DNA from: Streptomyces changanensis
GTDB taxonomy: Bacteria; Actinomycetota; Actinomycetes; Streptomycetales; Streptomycetaceae
Reading direction: 5' to 3'
DNA: 64,000 nt
Assembly: GCF_024600715.1 (NCBI RefSeq)
Contig: NZ_CP102332.1
Coordinates: 5,952,001-6,016,000, forward strand
This document shows, piece by piece, positions 8,670 through 17,050 of the stretch; the first letter of the stretch is position 1; each line of letters begins with the position of its first letter. Both the position numbers and the translations under genes were made by a program. Under the pieces are notes generated by a model. The model did no database searches. It was not told where the DNA came from and worked only from the letters and a program-made list of their open reading frames with translations.

Positions 8670-9262
8670 CAGCGCCTCACCGCCGGGCGGCCGGCTGCGG
8701 CGGTGGCCATGAGGGTGGGGTCCGGGACTCTGGTCGGGACGGGAGCCGGGGTTTTGAAGGCAGCGAAATGAACGTCGAGGAGGGCGCGGCCCTGGGTGGC
8801 CCAGGTGTCGAGCTCGCTCCACGCCTCTGCGTTCCGTTCGGCCAGGGCGTCGATGAACTGCTCGTGTGTCGGGCGCGAGGTTCGTCCCGCCTCACGGGCC
8901 TTAGCCCATTCGTGGCGGAGAGCCTCCAGACGGTCGAGGGCCTTGGTGAGCTCGGACAGCTGCCACGGCCATCGGTCGTCGAAGTCACCGGCGGCCATGT
9001 GCCGGAGTTGGAACCGGGCTGTGGCGAGCAGGTCGCGTGCGGATCGGCGGACGGGCTCGAAGGCCCGCCAGGTCTGGACGTCCCGCTGGGCCTTGCGCCA
9101 GCCGTACGACTCCTCGTCGTACGGATAGCCGTCGACGTCCGTGTGGTTCTCGGAGTAGGCGTCCCAGGAGGCGAGGATCATCTCGCTCTGCACCAGGAAC
9201 GTCGCCAGGCCCTGGAGAGCGGCGGCGTGCCGGTCGGCAGGAGGGAGGGGCGGTGTGGTCAG
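8669..9262 (-). CDS. Hypothetical cargo protein, 'DVDGYPYD' family, copy 1
   Basis: This 197-residue helical protein has the signature HTDVDGYPYDEESYGWRKAQ near residue 45, and helices rich in Trp, Arg and Glu. It is a clear paralogue of the next gene upstream (9403-9996), which has HTDLDGWPYDQDAF at the same place. The best start is CTG 9260-9262, six bases after a GAAGGA ribosome site. A GTG lies 24 bases further upstream but has no ribosome site. The stop overlaps the DUF317 gene start. The tail ends GRPAVRR. No function is known. Confidence 0.62.
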   Translation of the reverse strand: MTTPPLPPADRHAAALQGLATFLVQSEMILASWDAYSENHTDVDGYPYDEESYGWRKAQRDVQTWRAFEPVRRSARDLLATARFQLRHMAAGDFDDRWPWQLSELTKALDRLEALRHEWAKAREAGRTSRPTHEQFIDALAERNAEAWSELDTWATQGRALLDVHFAAFKTPAPVPTRVPDPTLMATAAAGRPAVRR

Positions 9263-9402
9263 GGTGGTTCCTTCGGTCGGGGGCGGTGTCACCGGCAACG
9301 GCGGGGGAGGGGGCCTCCCGCTTCGGGGGGCAACTGGTGAGCGCTGGGCTGCGGCCACACCCTCGCCGCCGGAAACTGCACGGCGGCGAGAAGGAGAGGG
9401 GT

Positions 9403-9996
9403 TCAGCGGCGCGGGGCCTGGGCGGTGGCCGCGGAGCGGACCACAGTCAGGGCCTGGAGCGGGCGGCGAACACCGGGGCGGCCGGCCCGCAGGGCGGTGG
9501 CGTGGATCTCCAGGACGGCGCGGCCGTGGGTGATCCAGTCGTTCAGGCCCTCCCAGGCCCGCTTGTTCCGGGCCGCCCTCGCTCGGTGGACGAGCTCGTC
9601 GCTCATGTGCGGGTGGGTGTCCTGCCAGTCCGTGAAGGCGGTCTGAGCGGCGGCGACTCGTTCCAACGCGCTGCGCAGCTGGTCGAGTTGCCATACCCAC
9701 CGGGTCTGAACGGACCTCCCAGCGAGCTGGTCGACTATGGCCTCGGCTGTGTCCAGGAGATGAGCTGCCTCGTCACGCACCGGGGCGAACAGGCGCCAGA
9801 GCGCCGCATCACGTGCGGCCATGCGTCTGTCGAAGGCGTCCTGGTCGTACGGCCAGCCATCGAGGTCGGTGTGCTCGTCGGCGTACCGCTCCCAGGCGGT
9901 GGTCACGTCCTCCGCCCGGAGCAGGAAGCCCGACAGGCGCGTGAGCGAGGGCCGCTGGTCGGAGGCGGCTATCTCGGGTGAAGGGGATCGTGGCAC
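9403..9996 (-). CDS. Hypothetical cargo protein, 'DVDGYPYD' family, copy 2
   Basis: The 197-residue product has the same length and layout as its downstream paralogue at 8669-9262: HTDLDGWPYD, a long central helix with TRWVWQLDQLRSALERV, then NKRAWEGLNDWITHGRAVLEIHA. Both likely arose by tandem duplication. It starts at GTG 9994-9996 with GAAAGAA upstream. The tail ends in QAPRR. About 140 bases without a gene separate the two copies. Confidence 0.7.
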   Translation of the reverse strand: MPRSPSPEIAASDQRPSLTRLSGFLLRAEDVTTAWERYADEHTDLDGWPYDQDAFDRRMAARDAALWRLFAPVRDEAAHLLDTAEAIVDQLAGRSVQTRWVWQLDQLRSALERVAAAQTAFTDWQDTHPHMSDELVHRARAARNKRAWEGLNDWITHGRAVLEIHATALRAGRPGVRRPLQALTVVRSAATAQAPRR

Positions 9997-10013
9997 GGAG
10001 TTCTTTCGGGATT

Positions 10014-10820
10014 TCAGCGGGGGGATACGGACCGTGGCGCCGCGCTCGGCAGGGGCCTCGGCAGAGACGCCGCGAGGCGCGTGCGGCGCTCGGCGCGGGT
10101 GAGGGCCTCAAGTCGGGCGAAGTGCGCTTCGAGGACCTGCTCGGGGGACAAGCCGCTCGGCTTCTGCTGGGCACCGTGGCTCTCGGTGTCGTGCATGCCG
10201 CGTACGACGGGCGCGGTGGAGACGAGCTGCTCGACGAGGCCGGTGATGAGGTGGTCGGGGACGGCGCCGCTGATCCAGATGTGCCACAGACGCGCGCCGC
10301 CGTACTGAGGCTGGGCTTCGATGTGCCAGGCCGGCTGTTCGAGGGTGGTCTTCCCGATGGGAACGAGCTCGGTCCGCAGCGGGTGGAGGTCAGGTGAGAC
10401 GGCCTCGCGCGTTCCATCGGGCCGTTGCTCGATGGTCCATCCCGCCTTCTCCATCAGCTGCCATGGACCGGGGTCGGTCTGGCGCGGCGTGTCGATGAGG
10501 CGGTCGGTGAATCCGGCGATGATCTCGGCGGGCACCATGCGGTCGAAGGAGGCGTACCAGGACCAGTCAGCGGGCTGGATCCGCCAGCACGAGCCGGCGA
10601 ACGGATCGAGCACGAGCTGGTGACGGGCGTGGTCGGGACCGGTCAGTACAGTGCGGGGGTCGCCGGGGGCGGAGGCGATCCTCCAGCCAGCGGTGAGCAG
10701 GGCGTGGGTGACGTGCCGGGGGTCGCCGGGACCGGCGAGGTGCCGGGGTGAGGTGTGGAAGGGGATCTTTGAGCGGTGGTCGTCAGCGTATGACGCCCGC
10801 TGGGCGCGGCTTACGGCCAT
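10014..10820 (-). CDS. DUF317-domain cargo protein
   Basis: This 268-residue protein starts at an ATG with a GGAG site. It has the family opening HTSPRHLAGPGDPRHVTHAL, then two DUF317-like cores: WRIQPADWSWYASFDRMVPAE with IIAGFTDRLI, and WHIEAQPQYGGARLWHIWIS with LITGLVEQLV. These are repeated beta-rich units of about 100 residues ending in a helix. A basic helical tail (RLEALTRAERRTRLA) leads to a Pro-rich C-terminus ending VSPR. It is one of six DUF317 or DUF317-like genes in the window. Its function is unknown, although the context of a conjugative element is consistent across the family. Confidence 0.75.
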   Translation of the reverse strand: MAVSRAQRASYADDHRSKIPFHTSPRHLAGPGDPRHVTHALLTAGWRIASAPGDPRTVLTGPDHARHQLVLDPFAGSCWRIQPADWSWYASFDRMVPAEIIAGFTDRLIDTPRQTDPGPWQLMEKAGWTIEQRPDGTREAVSPDLHPLRTELVPIGKTTLEQPAWHIEAQPQYGGARLWHIWISGAVPDHLITGLVEQLVSTAPVVRGMHDTESHGAQQKPSGLSPEQVLEAHFARLEALTRAERRTRLAASLPRPLPSAAPRSVSPR

Positions 10821-10942
10821 GCGACCGCTCCGGTAGGTAGAGAGACGCGCACCCAGGCAGCACGTCTCTGGGCAACCCGGATGACAGGTCGGTACGTGAT
10901 GGGGTGGGTCATGAAGGGCTCCGGGACGACGGTCGCCTTCAT
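10811..10942 (-). CDS. Small hypothetical protein (43 aa) coupled to DUF317 genes
   Basis: An ATG at 10940-10942 overlaps the stop of the upstream DUF317 gene (CGATGA), and the frame runs 43 codons to end just inside the start of the next DUF317 gene. The product begins MKATVVPEPFMTHPITYRP and ends in LPTGAVAWP. It is basic in the middle (RVAQRRAAWVR). An internal ATG (the MTHP Met) with a CCGGAG upstream could be an alternative start. The tight coupling on both sides is the main support. No homologue is recognised. Confidence 0.5.
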   Translation of the reverse strand: MKATVVPEPFMTHPITYRPVIRVAQRRAAWVRVSLPTGAVAWP

Positions 10943-11715
10943 CGGCTGCGGGCGACGCGGGCGGGGGCGGGGGTCCGGGTCCGGGACGCGACCCAGTTCC
11001 GGCCCCAGGTGGCGGCGCGGGCCGCGGTGATGCGGGCCTGCTGCCAGGCGTGGAGCTGGTCGGGGAGCACGGAGACGGAGGTCCTGCGGATTCGGTTGCT
11101 CGGTGGGACGTGGCCGCGCGGGCGCATGACCGGATCGGGGTCGACCAGGGCCTCGGTCAGCCCCTGCAGCAGATACAGGGGGGTGGTCGAGGTCGCCTGG
11201 AGGTTCCAGACGGGCCCGTGCTCGTTGCGGGCGCCGATCCACCAGTGCTGCGGTCCGGTGCTGACGTACTGGACGAAGGCGTCCCGGTTGGGGCTGACGG
11301 CGGTGTGCTCCTGGCCGGTGTCGGTGGACCACCCTCGCTCGGAGAGCGGCGCCCACACGTTCGGGGCGTGCGCGGAGCGGGCCTTGGTCAGCGCGTCGGT
11401 GAGGCCGGAGACGATCTCGACCGGGGCCTGCGCGGAGAGCGTCACCTGCCAGGCCGGTTGCTGGCCCTGGGCGGCGCCGTGGATCTGCCAGCCGCCCGGC
11501 GGCTGATAGGCGACACGGACCGTCTTGTCCGGGGAGTCGAAGACGAGGGCGGCGGAGGACCGGGGAGTGTTGTCCGTCCAGCCGGAGGCGCGCAGGTACT
11601 CGGTGACGTGCCGCAGGTCGCCGCCGCCGGCCAGGTAGCGGGGCTCGATCAGGTAGTGCTGCTGGGCGGCCCGCGGGTCACCCCAGCCGGGCCACTGCCG
11701 TTGCTGCTTGCTCAC
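10939..11715 (-). CDS. DUF317-domain cargo protein
   Basis: The 258-residue product starts at GTG 11713-11715, overlapping the upstream stop (GTGA). It has the opening LIEPRYLAGGGDLRHVTEYL, then two DUF317 units, each a WQIHGAAQ... or WWIGARN... core followed by a PVEIVSGLTDAL or PLYLLQGLTEAL helix. A final helix (HAWQQARITAARAATWGRN) precedes an Arg/Pro-rich tail ending VARSR. It is a paralogue of the gene directly downstream. Its overlaps on both sides suggest it is translated as a unit with its neighbours. Confidence 0.75.
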   Translation of the reverse strand: MSKQQRQWPGWGDPRAAQQHYLIEPRYLAGGGDLRHVTEYLRASGWTDNTPRSSAALVFDSPDKTVRVAYQPPGGWQIHGAAQGQQPAWQVTLSAQAPVEIVSGLTDALTKARSAHAPNVWAPLSERGWSTDTGQEHTAVSPNRDAFVQYVSTGPQHWWIGARNEHGPVWNLQATSTTPLYLLQGLTEALVDPDPVMRPRGHVPPSNRIRRTSVSVLPDQLHAWQQARITAARAATWGRNWVASRTRTPAPARVARSR

Positions 11716-12095
11716 CGGTGCCGTCCTCTGGCCACGAACGCGGTGGCCTTCGGCGGTGCGGTGGCCGGGGCCGGGGGCTGCTTGCCGATCTTCTCGAAGA
11801 CTTCCTGGTGCTGTTCGAGGTCGATGGTGAGGTTGGCCAGGGTGTTGGCGGCACGTCCGAGCGCCAGCCACGCCTCCGCCGGGAACGATCCGTCTGCGGC
11901 GTGGTTCCGGGAGGCCCGGCTGCCGGCACTCACGAGGTCATGGACCTTGCTGAGAATGCCGCGTTCCATGTCGACGGCCCGGGCCAGGATCTGTGCGGCT
12001 TGCTGTGCGTCTGCCCGCCGCAGGCGGGCGGTGAGCTGTTCGAGGTGCTGGGTGATGGAGGTACAGAGGGCGTCGTCGGTCACAGGTGGGTTCAT
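11712..12095 (-). CDS. Hypothetical helical cargo protein (127 aa)
   Basis: This short all-helical protein begins MNPPVTDDALCTSITQHLEQ, followed by four amphipathic helices and a Pro/Ala-rich tail (QPPAPATAPPKA) ending ARGRHR. The ATG has only a weak ribosome site. The stop overlaps the next gene's GTG. It resembles in design, not clear sequence, the small helical proteins encoded at 33345-35991. No family or function recognised. Confidence 0.6.
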   Translation of the reverse strand: MNPPVTDDALCTSITQHLEQLTARLRRADAQQAAQILARAVDMERGILSKVHDLVSAGSRASRNHAADGSFPAEAWLALGRAANTLANLTIDLEQHQEVFEKIGKQPPAPATAPPKATAFVARGRHR

Positions 12096-12134
12096 GGGCG
12101 ATCCGAAGCGTTTGTCCGCAGCCTGCGACGGTGG

Positions 12135-12322
12135 TCAGCGGCTGCGGCGGTGGACGGGAGTGGGCGGCCCCGAGGACGCGACCGGCGCCGCAGGGGAACG
12201 GTCGGGCCCGCCGCCGGCCTTGATGACCGCTGCGCGCAGGTAGCGGCGCAGGAGGAAGACGGCGAGGCGCGGGCGGCGTCGAGCGGAGGGACGGACGAGC
12301 GGGTGCGCGGCGCCGGCGTCAC
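12135..12322 (-). CDS. Small basic hypothetical protein, start uncertain
   Basis: The stretch ending at 12135 reads RPRLAVFLLRRYLRAAVIK followed by a Gly/Pro-rich tail ending VHRRSR. Codon use is strongly coding-like (GC-ending codons). The frame that includes this segment has no ATG, GTG or TTG after the upstream gene's stop at 12319. A GTG at 12320-12322 overlaps that stop but is in another frame. A single-base indel near 12300 would join the two, or initiation may be non-canonical. The C-terminal Arg tail matches neighbouring cargo proteins. Confidence 0.4.
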
Positions 12323-13086
12323 CGGGTGCGGGTGACGGCCCGGGCGCCCGGCTGCGGCGCGGGCAGGGCGATGTCGGTCGAGGAGCGGTGTGCGGTCCGC
12401 AGGGCGGTGCCGATGCCGAGGCGGGCGAGGCGGGCACCGGCCGCCTGGACGGCGTGGCCCTGGGCGCGGGTGTCGTCGCCGGTCAGTACGTACGCGTTCG
12501 AGGCGGTCTCCCACACGAAGCCCTCGGCGAGCAGCACTTCGGCGGCGGGCCGGGTTGTCGTCGTGGCGGCCAGGGAGCCGTCGTCCCGCCAGGTCATCAT
12601 GACCATCGTGTCGGGACGCGGAGCAGGCTGCGGCGGGTTCATGGCGGCGTGGCGGACCTGGGCGAGCGCGATGTCGTAGCGGGGCAGGAGATCGGCGTCG
12701 ATGGCGTGGGCGGCGAGCTCAGGGTCGGCCGGCACAGCGATCCCCTCGGGCTCACGGACCCCCTCGAACGCCTCGGCGGCGACGTCTCGGGTGGGAGCGA
12801 TGGCCGCGACGAGGAACTCGTCCTCATGTAGTGGACGGATCGTGACGTACAGCCGGGCGCCGTCCTGCCGGGTGAGGTGGGCATCCTCACCCAGGACGAA
12901 CTCGGCAACGGCGCCGCTGACGAGGTTGAGGTCCCAGACGTCTTCGGCGTGATTGAACTGGTCGTCGTGGCACTGGTGCTGGTGGTACTCGACCGTCCAG
13001 GTGCCGGGCAGGGCGTCGGCGAGGACGGCGGCGAACGACTCCAGGTCGCGGTTGTCGTCGATGGGAAGGGATCGGGGGGTGGGCAT
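12319..13086 (-). CDS. Hypothetical cargo protein, 'LPGTW' family
   Basis: The 255-residue product starts at ATG 13084-13086, with GAGGAG just upstream. Residues 15-150 form the same module as the product at 4803-5282: LPGTWTVEYHQHQ, a DVWDLN segment, DGARLYVTIRPLHEDEFLVA strands and a LLPRYDIALAQVRHA helix. A second module (TMVMMTWRDDGSLAATT to QAAGARLARLGIG) follows and is absent from the shorter paralogue. The tail is Pro-rich and ends VTRTR. Function unknown. Confidence 0.65.
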   Translation of the reverse strand: MPTPRSLPIDDNRDLESFAAVLADALPGTWTVEYHQHQCHDDQFNHAEDVWDLNLVSGAVAEFVLGEDAHLTRQDGARLYVTIRPLHEDEFLVAAIAPTRDVAAEAFEGVREPEGIAVPADPELAAHAIDADLLPRYDIALAQVRHAAMNPPQPAPRPDTMVMMTWRDDGSLAATTTTRPAAEVLLAEGFVWETASNAYVLTGDDTRAQGHAVQAAGARLARLGIGTALRTAHRSSTDIALPAPQPGARAVTRTR

Positions 13087-13114
13087 GGGCTCCTCGATGA
13101 GGGTGCGGGGAAAG

Positions 13115-13765
13115 TCATCGGATCCGTCCGGAGGCGGTAGATGTTGGAGGGGACGGCGGCGCGGGTGGCGGAGTGTGAGGTCCGCGTCGGTCAGGGGGCG
13201 CGCTGCGGTCGGCGAGGTTGGTACGCACGCTCTGCAGCTGCGCTGCGAGGAGGCGGAGTTCGTGCTCGGCGAAGCTGCGCAGTTGGATGCCCCAGCGTGG
13301 ATCGGTCGGTCCGCTGAGCCGGTCGTAGACATCCGCGAGCGCATGCAGGACATGACCGAGAGAGGCGATGATCCCGTCGTGCGTGGCGGCGAGTTCCGCC
13401 AGCTCGTAGGTGAGCTCGTCCACGGAGGTGGCCTCGCGGACCCGGCCGGCGAGGTTCTCGATCTCACGGCCCGTCGTCACGCAGCGGGCTTCGGTGCCGT
13501 CCCAGGCGAACTCTGCGTCGGCGAGAACCTGGTATCCGGCGGCCTGGAGGCGTGCCACGGCCACTCGGGCGACGGTCCGTTCATCCTCAGGAGAGACGGT
13601 GGGGGACAGCCGGTGCCATGTGACCCCGTGCCTCTCCTGCAAGAAGAAGCTGCGCTCCAGGATGCCGTGGGCCAGGCCGTCCCCGCCGCTCGCAGTGATC
13701 AGCCCGGTCGCCGGATCCCGCACGATGGTGACGCTCTGCCCGGGGCATGTGTCCGTCGCGCTCAC
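13115..13765 (-). CDS. Hypothetical cargo protein (216 aa)
   Basis: The GTG start (13763-13765) overlaps the stop of the relaxase-like gene (GTGA). The first 90 residues look like a small alpha/beta domain: a beta pair containing VTIVRDPATGLITASG, a HxL-SPT segment, then ARVAVARLQAAGYQVLAD followed by a strand FAWDGTEARCVTTG. A long helical region follows (residues 100-190). A Pro-rich tail ends SGRIR. No family is recognised. Its coupling to the relaxase-like gene suggests they are made together. Confidence 0.62.
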   Translation of the reverse strand: MSATDTCPGQSVTIVRDPATGLITASGGDGLAHGILERSFFLQERHGVTWHRLSPTVSPEDERTVARVAVARLQAAGYQVLADAEFAWDGTEARCVTTGREIENLAGRVREATSVDELTYELAELAATHDGIIASLGHVLHALADVYDRLSGPTDPRWGIQLRSFAEHELRLLAAQLQSVRTNLADRSAPPDRRGPHTPPPAPPSPPTSTASGRIR

Positions 13766-14637
13766 CGCTTCACCGCTGCGGATTGGGCAGGGGCCCGCGG
13801 GGGCAGGCCCGCCGGGCTCGGGTCCGTTTCTGATGCGCGGGCGAGGCGGGCGGCGATCTCGCCCAGCTGCTCCTGCACACCGTGCAGTCGACGGGCCGCC
13901 CAGAACAGGTCCCGGCCGGCTGCCGCGGCCTCGTGCCCGGGAAGGGCGGCGGCTTGACGTCCGACCTGCTCGATCAGCTGCCGAACCGTCGCGATCGGCC
14001 CGGCCTGCTCGGCCGCGAGCTGGTTCAGGATGCCGGCGAGCGGGCTGGTCGCGGTCGGCACCGAGGGCGGCGCGAGAACAGCCTGTGGGGTGGCGACCTT
14101 ATCCTCCGCGGAGGGATGCCGGGTGTGAAGGAGGAGGTCGCTCTCGAGCTGCCGCGCCTCAGTCTCCAGGACCAGGGCCAGGCGGCGGGGAGTGGCCGCC
14201 CAGTCGCCATCCACGCGGAGGAGGTTGCCGATCAGATCCATGCGGGTCGGCTCGTCCCGTACGGCGATCCAACGGCAGGCCCGGTCGTCGTTCGGCGGAG
14301 CGAGACCTGCCGTACGCGCCAGACGGTGCGCGATCTCCGACCACTCGGCGGGCGAGAGCTCCCGGTCGAGCGGGTGCAGTCTTACTGACAGATGGAGGAT
14401 CGCGTGCCGGCGCGCGGCGAAGGGGCGCTCCCGCAGCGGGTCGGCCAGGTGCTGAGCCCACTCCGAAGTGGTCCAGGTCCGGCTCTCGTCGGTGTATCGG
14501 TCCAGCTGCTCCCAGTGGGCCACCACGCTGCCGCCGGGCTCGGTGGTGAGGCCCTCATCCTGGCTGAGGGGGCGGCCGAGCGCGTCGGCGAGGGCGTCGA
14601 CGGCGTTGATGCCGCGCCGGTTGACGTGAATGATCAT
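13762..14637 (-). CDS. Degenerate relaxase-like protein lacking the metal-binding histidines
   Basis: This 291-residue protein aligns by eye with the first half of the true relaxase encoded at 55928-57634. Shared blocks are W-x-HL-DP, a strand ILHLSVRLHP for VWHLSVRN, an ELSPAEWSEIAHRLARTAGL helix for DVEWGDVARRMVAAAG, and ACRWIAVRDEPTRMDLIGNL where the relaxase has CRWVAVRHADDHIHILATL. The HxH metal-binding signature is therefore replaced by RMDL. A following LALVLETEARQLESDLLL helix also matches. It probably keeps a relaxase fold without nicking activity, perhaps as a DNA-binding or regulatory partner. The start ATG has GAGAG upstream. The tail ends AAVKR. Confidence 0.65.
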   Translation of the reverse strand: MIIHVNRRGINAVDALADALGRPLSQDEGLTTEPGGSVVAHWEQLDRYTDESRTWTTSEWAQHLADPLRERPFAARRHAILHLSVRLHPLDRELSPAEWSEIAHRLARTAGLAPPNDDRACRWIAVRDEPTRMDLIGNLLRVDGDWAATPRRLALVLETEARQLESDLLLHTRHPSAEDKVATPQAVLAPPSVPTATSPLAGILNQLAAEQAGPIATVRQLIEQVGRQAAALPGHEAAAAGRDLFWAARRLHGVQEQLGEIAARLARASETDPSPAGLPPRAPAQSAAVKR

Positions 14638-14727
14638 GCTCTCGCTCGCTGCCGGACCGAAGGTCCGGATGAAGAAGGGGGGAGGGAAAGGCGCCTGTTG
14701 TCGCCGTAGGTGAGCCGGCGGCCGGCG

Positions 14728-15138
14728 CTATCGCCCTGAGTCGGCGACGTGGACGAGCTGGTTGAGCGCGGTCAGGGAGTACCAGCGGCAGTCGACCGGC
14801 TCCTCGGCAGTTCCGACGCGCGGCACCAGGTACTCGCGCAGCGCCTGCTGGTGCACCAGGCACTCGGGACACCGAGTGGACAGGTGCACCATGTAGCGAG
14901 GATGGGCGGTGATGTAGGAGCGGTCGCCGCCGTCTGGATCGAGCAGCCGCCAGCCGTCCTCGTCGGTCGGCGTGTGCCACGACGGCGTGACGACCTTCAT
15001 CGCGTCGCCCCACAGCTGCCCCTCTGCCGCGCCCTTCAGGATCACGACATGCTCGCCAGGCCGGAAGTGGGCGTGGGTGATCTCCCGCTCCGGAGTGATC
15101 GGATCGGGCGGCAGGTACACGGGGCGGGTCTCGGTCAC
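14728..15138 (-). CDS. Hypothetical protein (136 aa), first gene after operator site 1
   Basis: It starts at GTG 15136-15138 behind a GGAAGGA ribosome site. The product is beta-rich: THAHFRPGEHVVILKG, LWGDAMKVVTPSWHTP and DGGDRSYITAHPRYMVHLS suggest a small barrel. A CPEC pair follows (with another Cys at DCRWYS) and may bind zinc, then LTALNQLVHVADSGR. It is the first gene downstream of the promoter/operator element at 15187-15238 and so probably heads a leftward transcription unit. About 90 bases separate it from the relaxase-like gene. Confidence 0.65.
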   Translation of the reverse strand: MTETRPVYLPPDPITPEREITHAHFRPGEHVVILKGAAEGQLWGDAMKVVTPSWHTPTDEDGWRLLDPDGGDRSYITAHPRYMVHLSTRCPECLVHQQALREYLVPRVGTAEEPVDCRWYSLTALNQLVHVADSGR

Positions 15139-15186
15139 GGACGGGTCCTTCCACAGAGGCGCAGGGTGTGGCGGTGGAAGACAAAG

Positions 15187-15238
15187 GGTCCGGACAATCC
15201 CCGGTTTCGGAAACCGGGACTTCGCCGCTATATTGCGC
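15187..15238 (-). promoter_or_regulatory. Promoter/operator element, copy 1 (leftward)
   Basis: Read on the minus strand this holds CAATATAGCGGCG, a 10-base gap measured from the CAATATA box, a 19-base palindrome CCCGGTTTCCGAAACCGGG (15200-15218) and then GGATTGTCCGGACC. The same string with the same spacing occurs at 28979-29030 and 32947-32998. CAATATA fits a -10 box, which would put the palindrome just downstream of the transcription start. That is the usual position for a repressor operator. The next gene leftward begins at 15138. Confidence 0.75.
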
Positions 15239-15247
15239 GCCGCGCGC

Positions 15248-15745
15248 CTACCGGAACGGGTTCTCCGTGGGCCGGTCACGGTCGCTCGCGGCGTCCAGGA
15301 GCTCGGGCAGATCGGCGCCCACGGCATCACGCTGGTCGACCCACCACCCGGCCCGGGTTACCAGCCGGATCTGCTCCTCCAGCTCCGCCCAGTCGGCTTC
15401 ATCCCACGTTCCCTCGGTGACGAGTTCGGTGTAGGCGCGGGTCACGAGCTGATGCCGGCTGCGCGCGCCCCAGCCCAGGATCGACTCGGGGTTTTCCAGG
15501 GGCGGCATGTCGAACTGTGCCGCCCAGTGCGTGGCGGCGGCCTCCTCCTCGGCGCGCTTCTGCGCGAGCCACTCCTTTGTGCTGACGACGTCCTCCTGGT
15601 GGGCGGCACGCCAGCAGTCGGTGCACTGACGGGCCGCGAGCCATCGGGCGTAACCGGCCCGCTGGTCGGCCGAGCGGCTCGCCAGGTCATGGGTGATGGT
15701 GTGTCCACAGCTGTGGACGATCTCGAACGTGGTGGGGACAGCCAT
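15248..15745 (-). CDS. Hypothetical protein with Cys/His zinc-binding motif (165 aa)
   Basis: The ATG (15743-15745) has an excellent AAGGAG site six bases upstream. The N-terminal region FEIVHSCGHTITHDL followed 25 residues later by RQCTDCWRAAHQ gives a C-H ... CxxC set that probably binds zinc. The rest is helical and Trp/Glu-rich (STKEWLAQKRAEEEAAATH, WDEADWAELEEQIRLV). The C-terminus ends ENPFR. Its stop lies about ten bases from operator copy 1, so transcription reading out of this gene would cross that promoter. No function recognised. Confidence 0.65.
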   Translation of the reverse strand: MAVPTTFEIVHSCGHTITHDLASRSADQRAGYARWLAARQCTDCWRAAHQEDVVSTKEWLAQKRAEEEAAATHWAAQFDMPPLENPESILGWGARSRHQLVTRAYTELVTEGTWDEADWAELEEQIRLVTRAGWWVDQRDAVGADLPELLDAASDRDRPTENPFR

Positions 15746-15779
15746 GAAGGTCTCCTTGTGTGAGAGGCGGTGGTGGTGG

Positions 15780-17030
15780 TCAGGCCGGCCGGGCGGCGTG
15801 TGCCGGGACACGGCGGTGCCGGCCCCGTCGTACGGGGGGCCCGGGCACGTGGATCCGGCGGCGCGCGGGGAGGAGTACGGCGAGGGTGAACAGCGCGCCT
15901 GCGGCGGGGAGCCCGGCGCCGAGCTGCGTGTGGGCGGCGAGCGGGCCGGCGAGGGCGGTGCCCGCGGCCTGGCCGATGCCGATGGCGGCGATCAGCCAGG
16001 CGTACGCCTCGGTGACGGTTCCGTCCGGGGCGTGGGCGTCCACAGTCAGGAACGAGCTGGTGACCAGGGCGGTCAGGAACAAGCCCGGCAACGCTGAGAC
16101 GCCGATGGCCGCGAGGGCACCGGGGTGGGCGAGCAGCGACAGCCAGCCGGCGGCGAATGCTCCCGAGGAGATCAGGAGTTGGACGGTGATGCTGCCGGGC
16201 CAGGCCCGACGTCCGTAAAGGGCGCCGCCGATGAGGCTGCCCACGGACAGTGCGGCGGGAACGAGCCCGGACAGGGCAGCGGTCTGGGTGCGCTCGGCGA
16301 GCGAGACCGCCCACACGGTGTGGGCGCCGAGGGCGACACCGGTCCCCGTCAGGGCGATGAAGAGGGCGGCCAACCCCGGCGAGCGCAGCGGCCCGAGGAA
16401 GCCGGACGGCGCGGTCGCGACCGGACGCCAGCGCCGGGAAGGAGCGGAGGTGAGGACGACCGCGGCTCCGGCCAAGCCGAGGACGGCTGTCGCGGACAAG
16501 GCGGTACTCGGGCCGGTGACCGCGGTGAGGGCGGCGACCAGCGGTGGGCCCGCGATGAAGATCAGCCCCTGTGATCCGGTGTCGAGGGCGAGCGCGGCTC
16601 TGCGCTGTGCCGGATCGGTTAGCACGCTCGGCCACAGCGCCCGGAGGTTCGCCTCCATCGGCGGTGTCGCTGCACCGGCGAGGAGGACCGCCCCGGCGAA
16701 CAGCACCTTCTGGTCAGCTGCGTCGAGGTGGGGCAGGGTGAGCAACGCGATACTGGTGCAGAGGGTCGCGGCACAGGTCACGGCCGTCTGTCCATGGCGG
16801 TCCACGAGGCGTCCGAGGGCTGGCTGCCCGAGCGCGGAGGCCAGCCCGTACGCGGCGCACAGGAGGGCTGCCGTCGACAGCGCCCCGCCTTGGTCGGCGA
16901 CCAGGAGCAGGAGCGCGACAGGCGCCATGCCGGTGGGCAGGCGCGCGATCATCGTGCCCGCCAGAAGCCGCGCGACATACGGCCTGCGCAGTACGTGCGC
17001 GGGCTCCATCTCGTCGGGGGCGGAAGTCAG
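15780..17030 (-). CDS. MFS transporter
   Basis: About 12 membrane segments are visible in a product of 409-416 residues. It includes an MFS-type loop (GRLVDRHGQTAV) after the second segment and repeated Ala/Gly/Leu-rich helices in two halves. The substrate is unknown. A GGAG ribosome site six bases before CTG (17028-17030) suggests that start. The first ATG (17007-17009) has no clear site and would remove only seven residues. A second MFS gene sits on the opposite arm at 36023-37285, and the two share the overall layout. Efflux of small molecules is the usual family role. Confidence 0.8.
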   Translation of the reverse strand: MTSAPDEMEPAHVLRRPYVARLLAGTMIARLPTGMAPVALLLLVADQGGALSTAALLCAAYGLASALGQPALGRLVDRHGQTAVTCAATLCTSIALLTLPHLDAADQKVLFAGAVLLAGAATPPMEANLRALWPSVLTDPAQRRAALALDTGSQGLIFIAGPPLVAALTAVTGPSTALSATAVLGLAGAAVVLTSAPSRRWRPVATAPSGFLGPLRSPGLAALFIALTGTGVALGAHTVWAVSLAERTQTAALSGLVPAALSVGSLIGGALYGRRAWPGSITVQLLISSGAFAAGWLSLLAHPGALAAIGVSALPGLFLTALVTSSFLTVDAHAPDGTVTEAYAWLIAAIGIGQAAGTALAGPLAAHTQLGAGLPAAGALFTLAVLLPARRRIHVPGPPVRRGRHRRVPAHAARPA

Positions 17031-17050
17031 TGTGTACTCCGGGACGTGGT

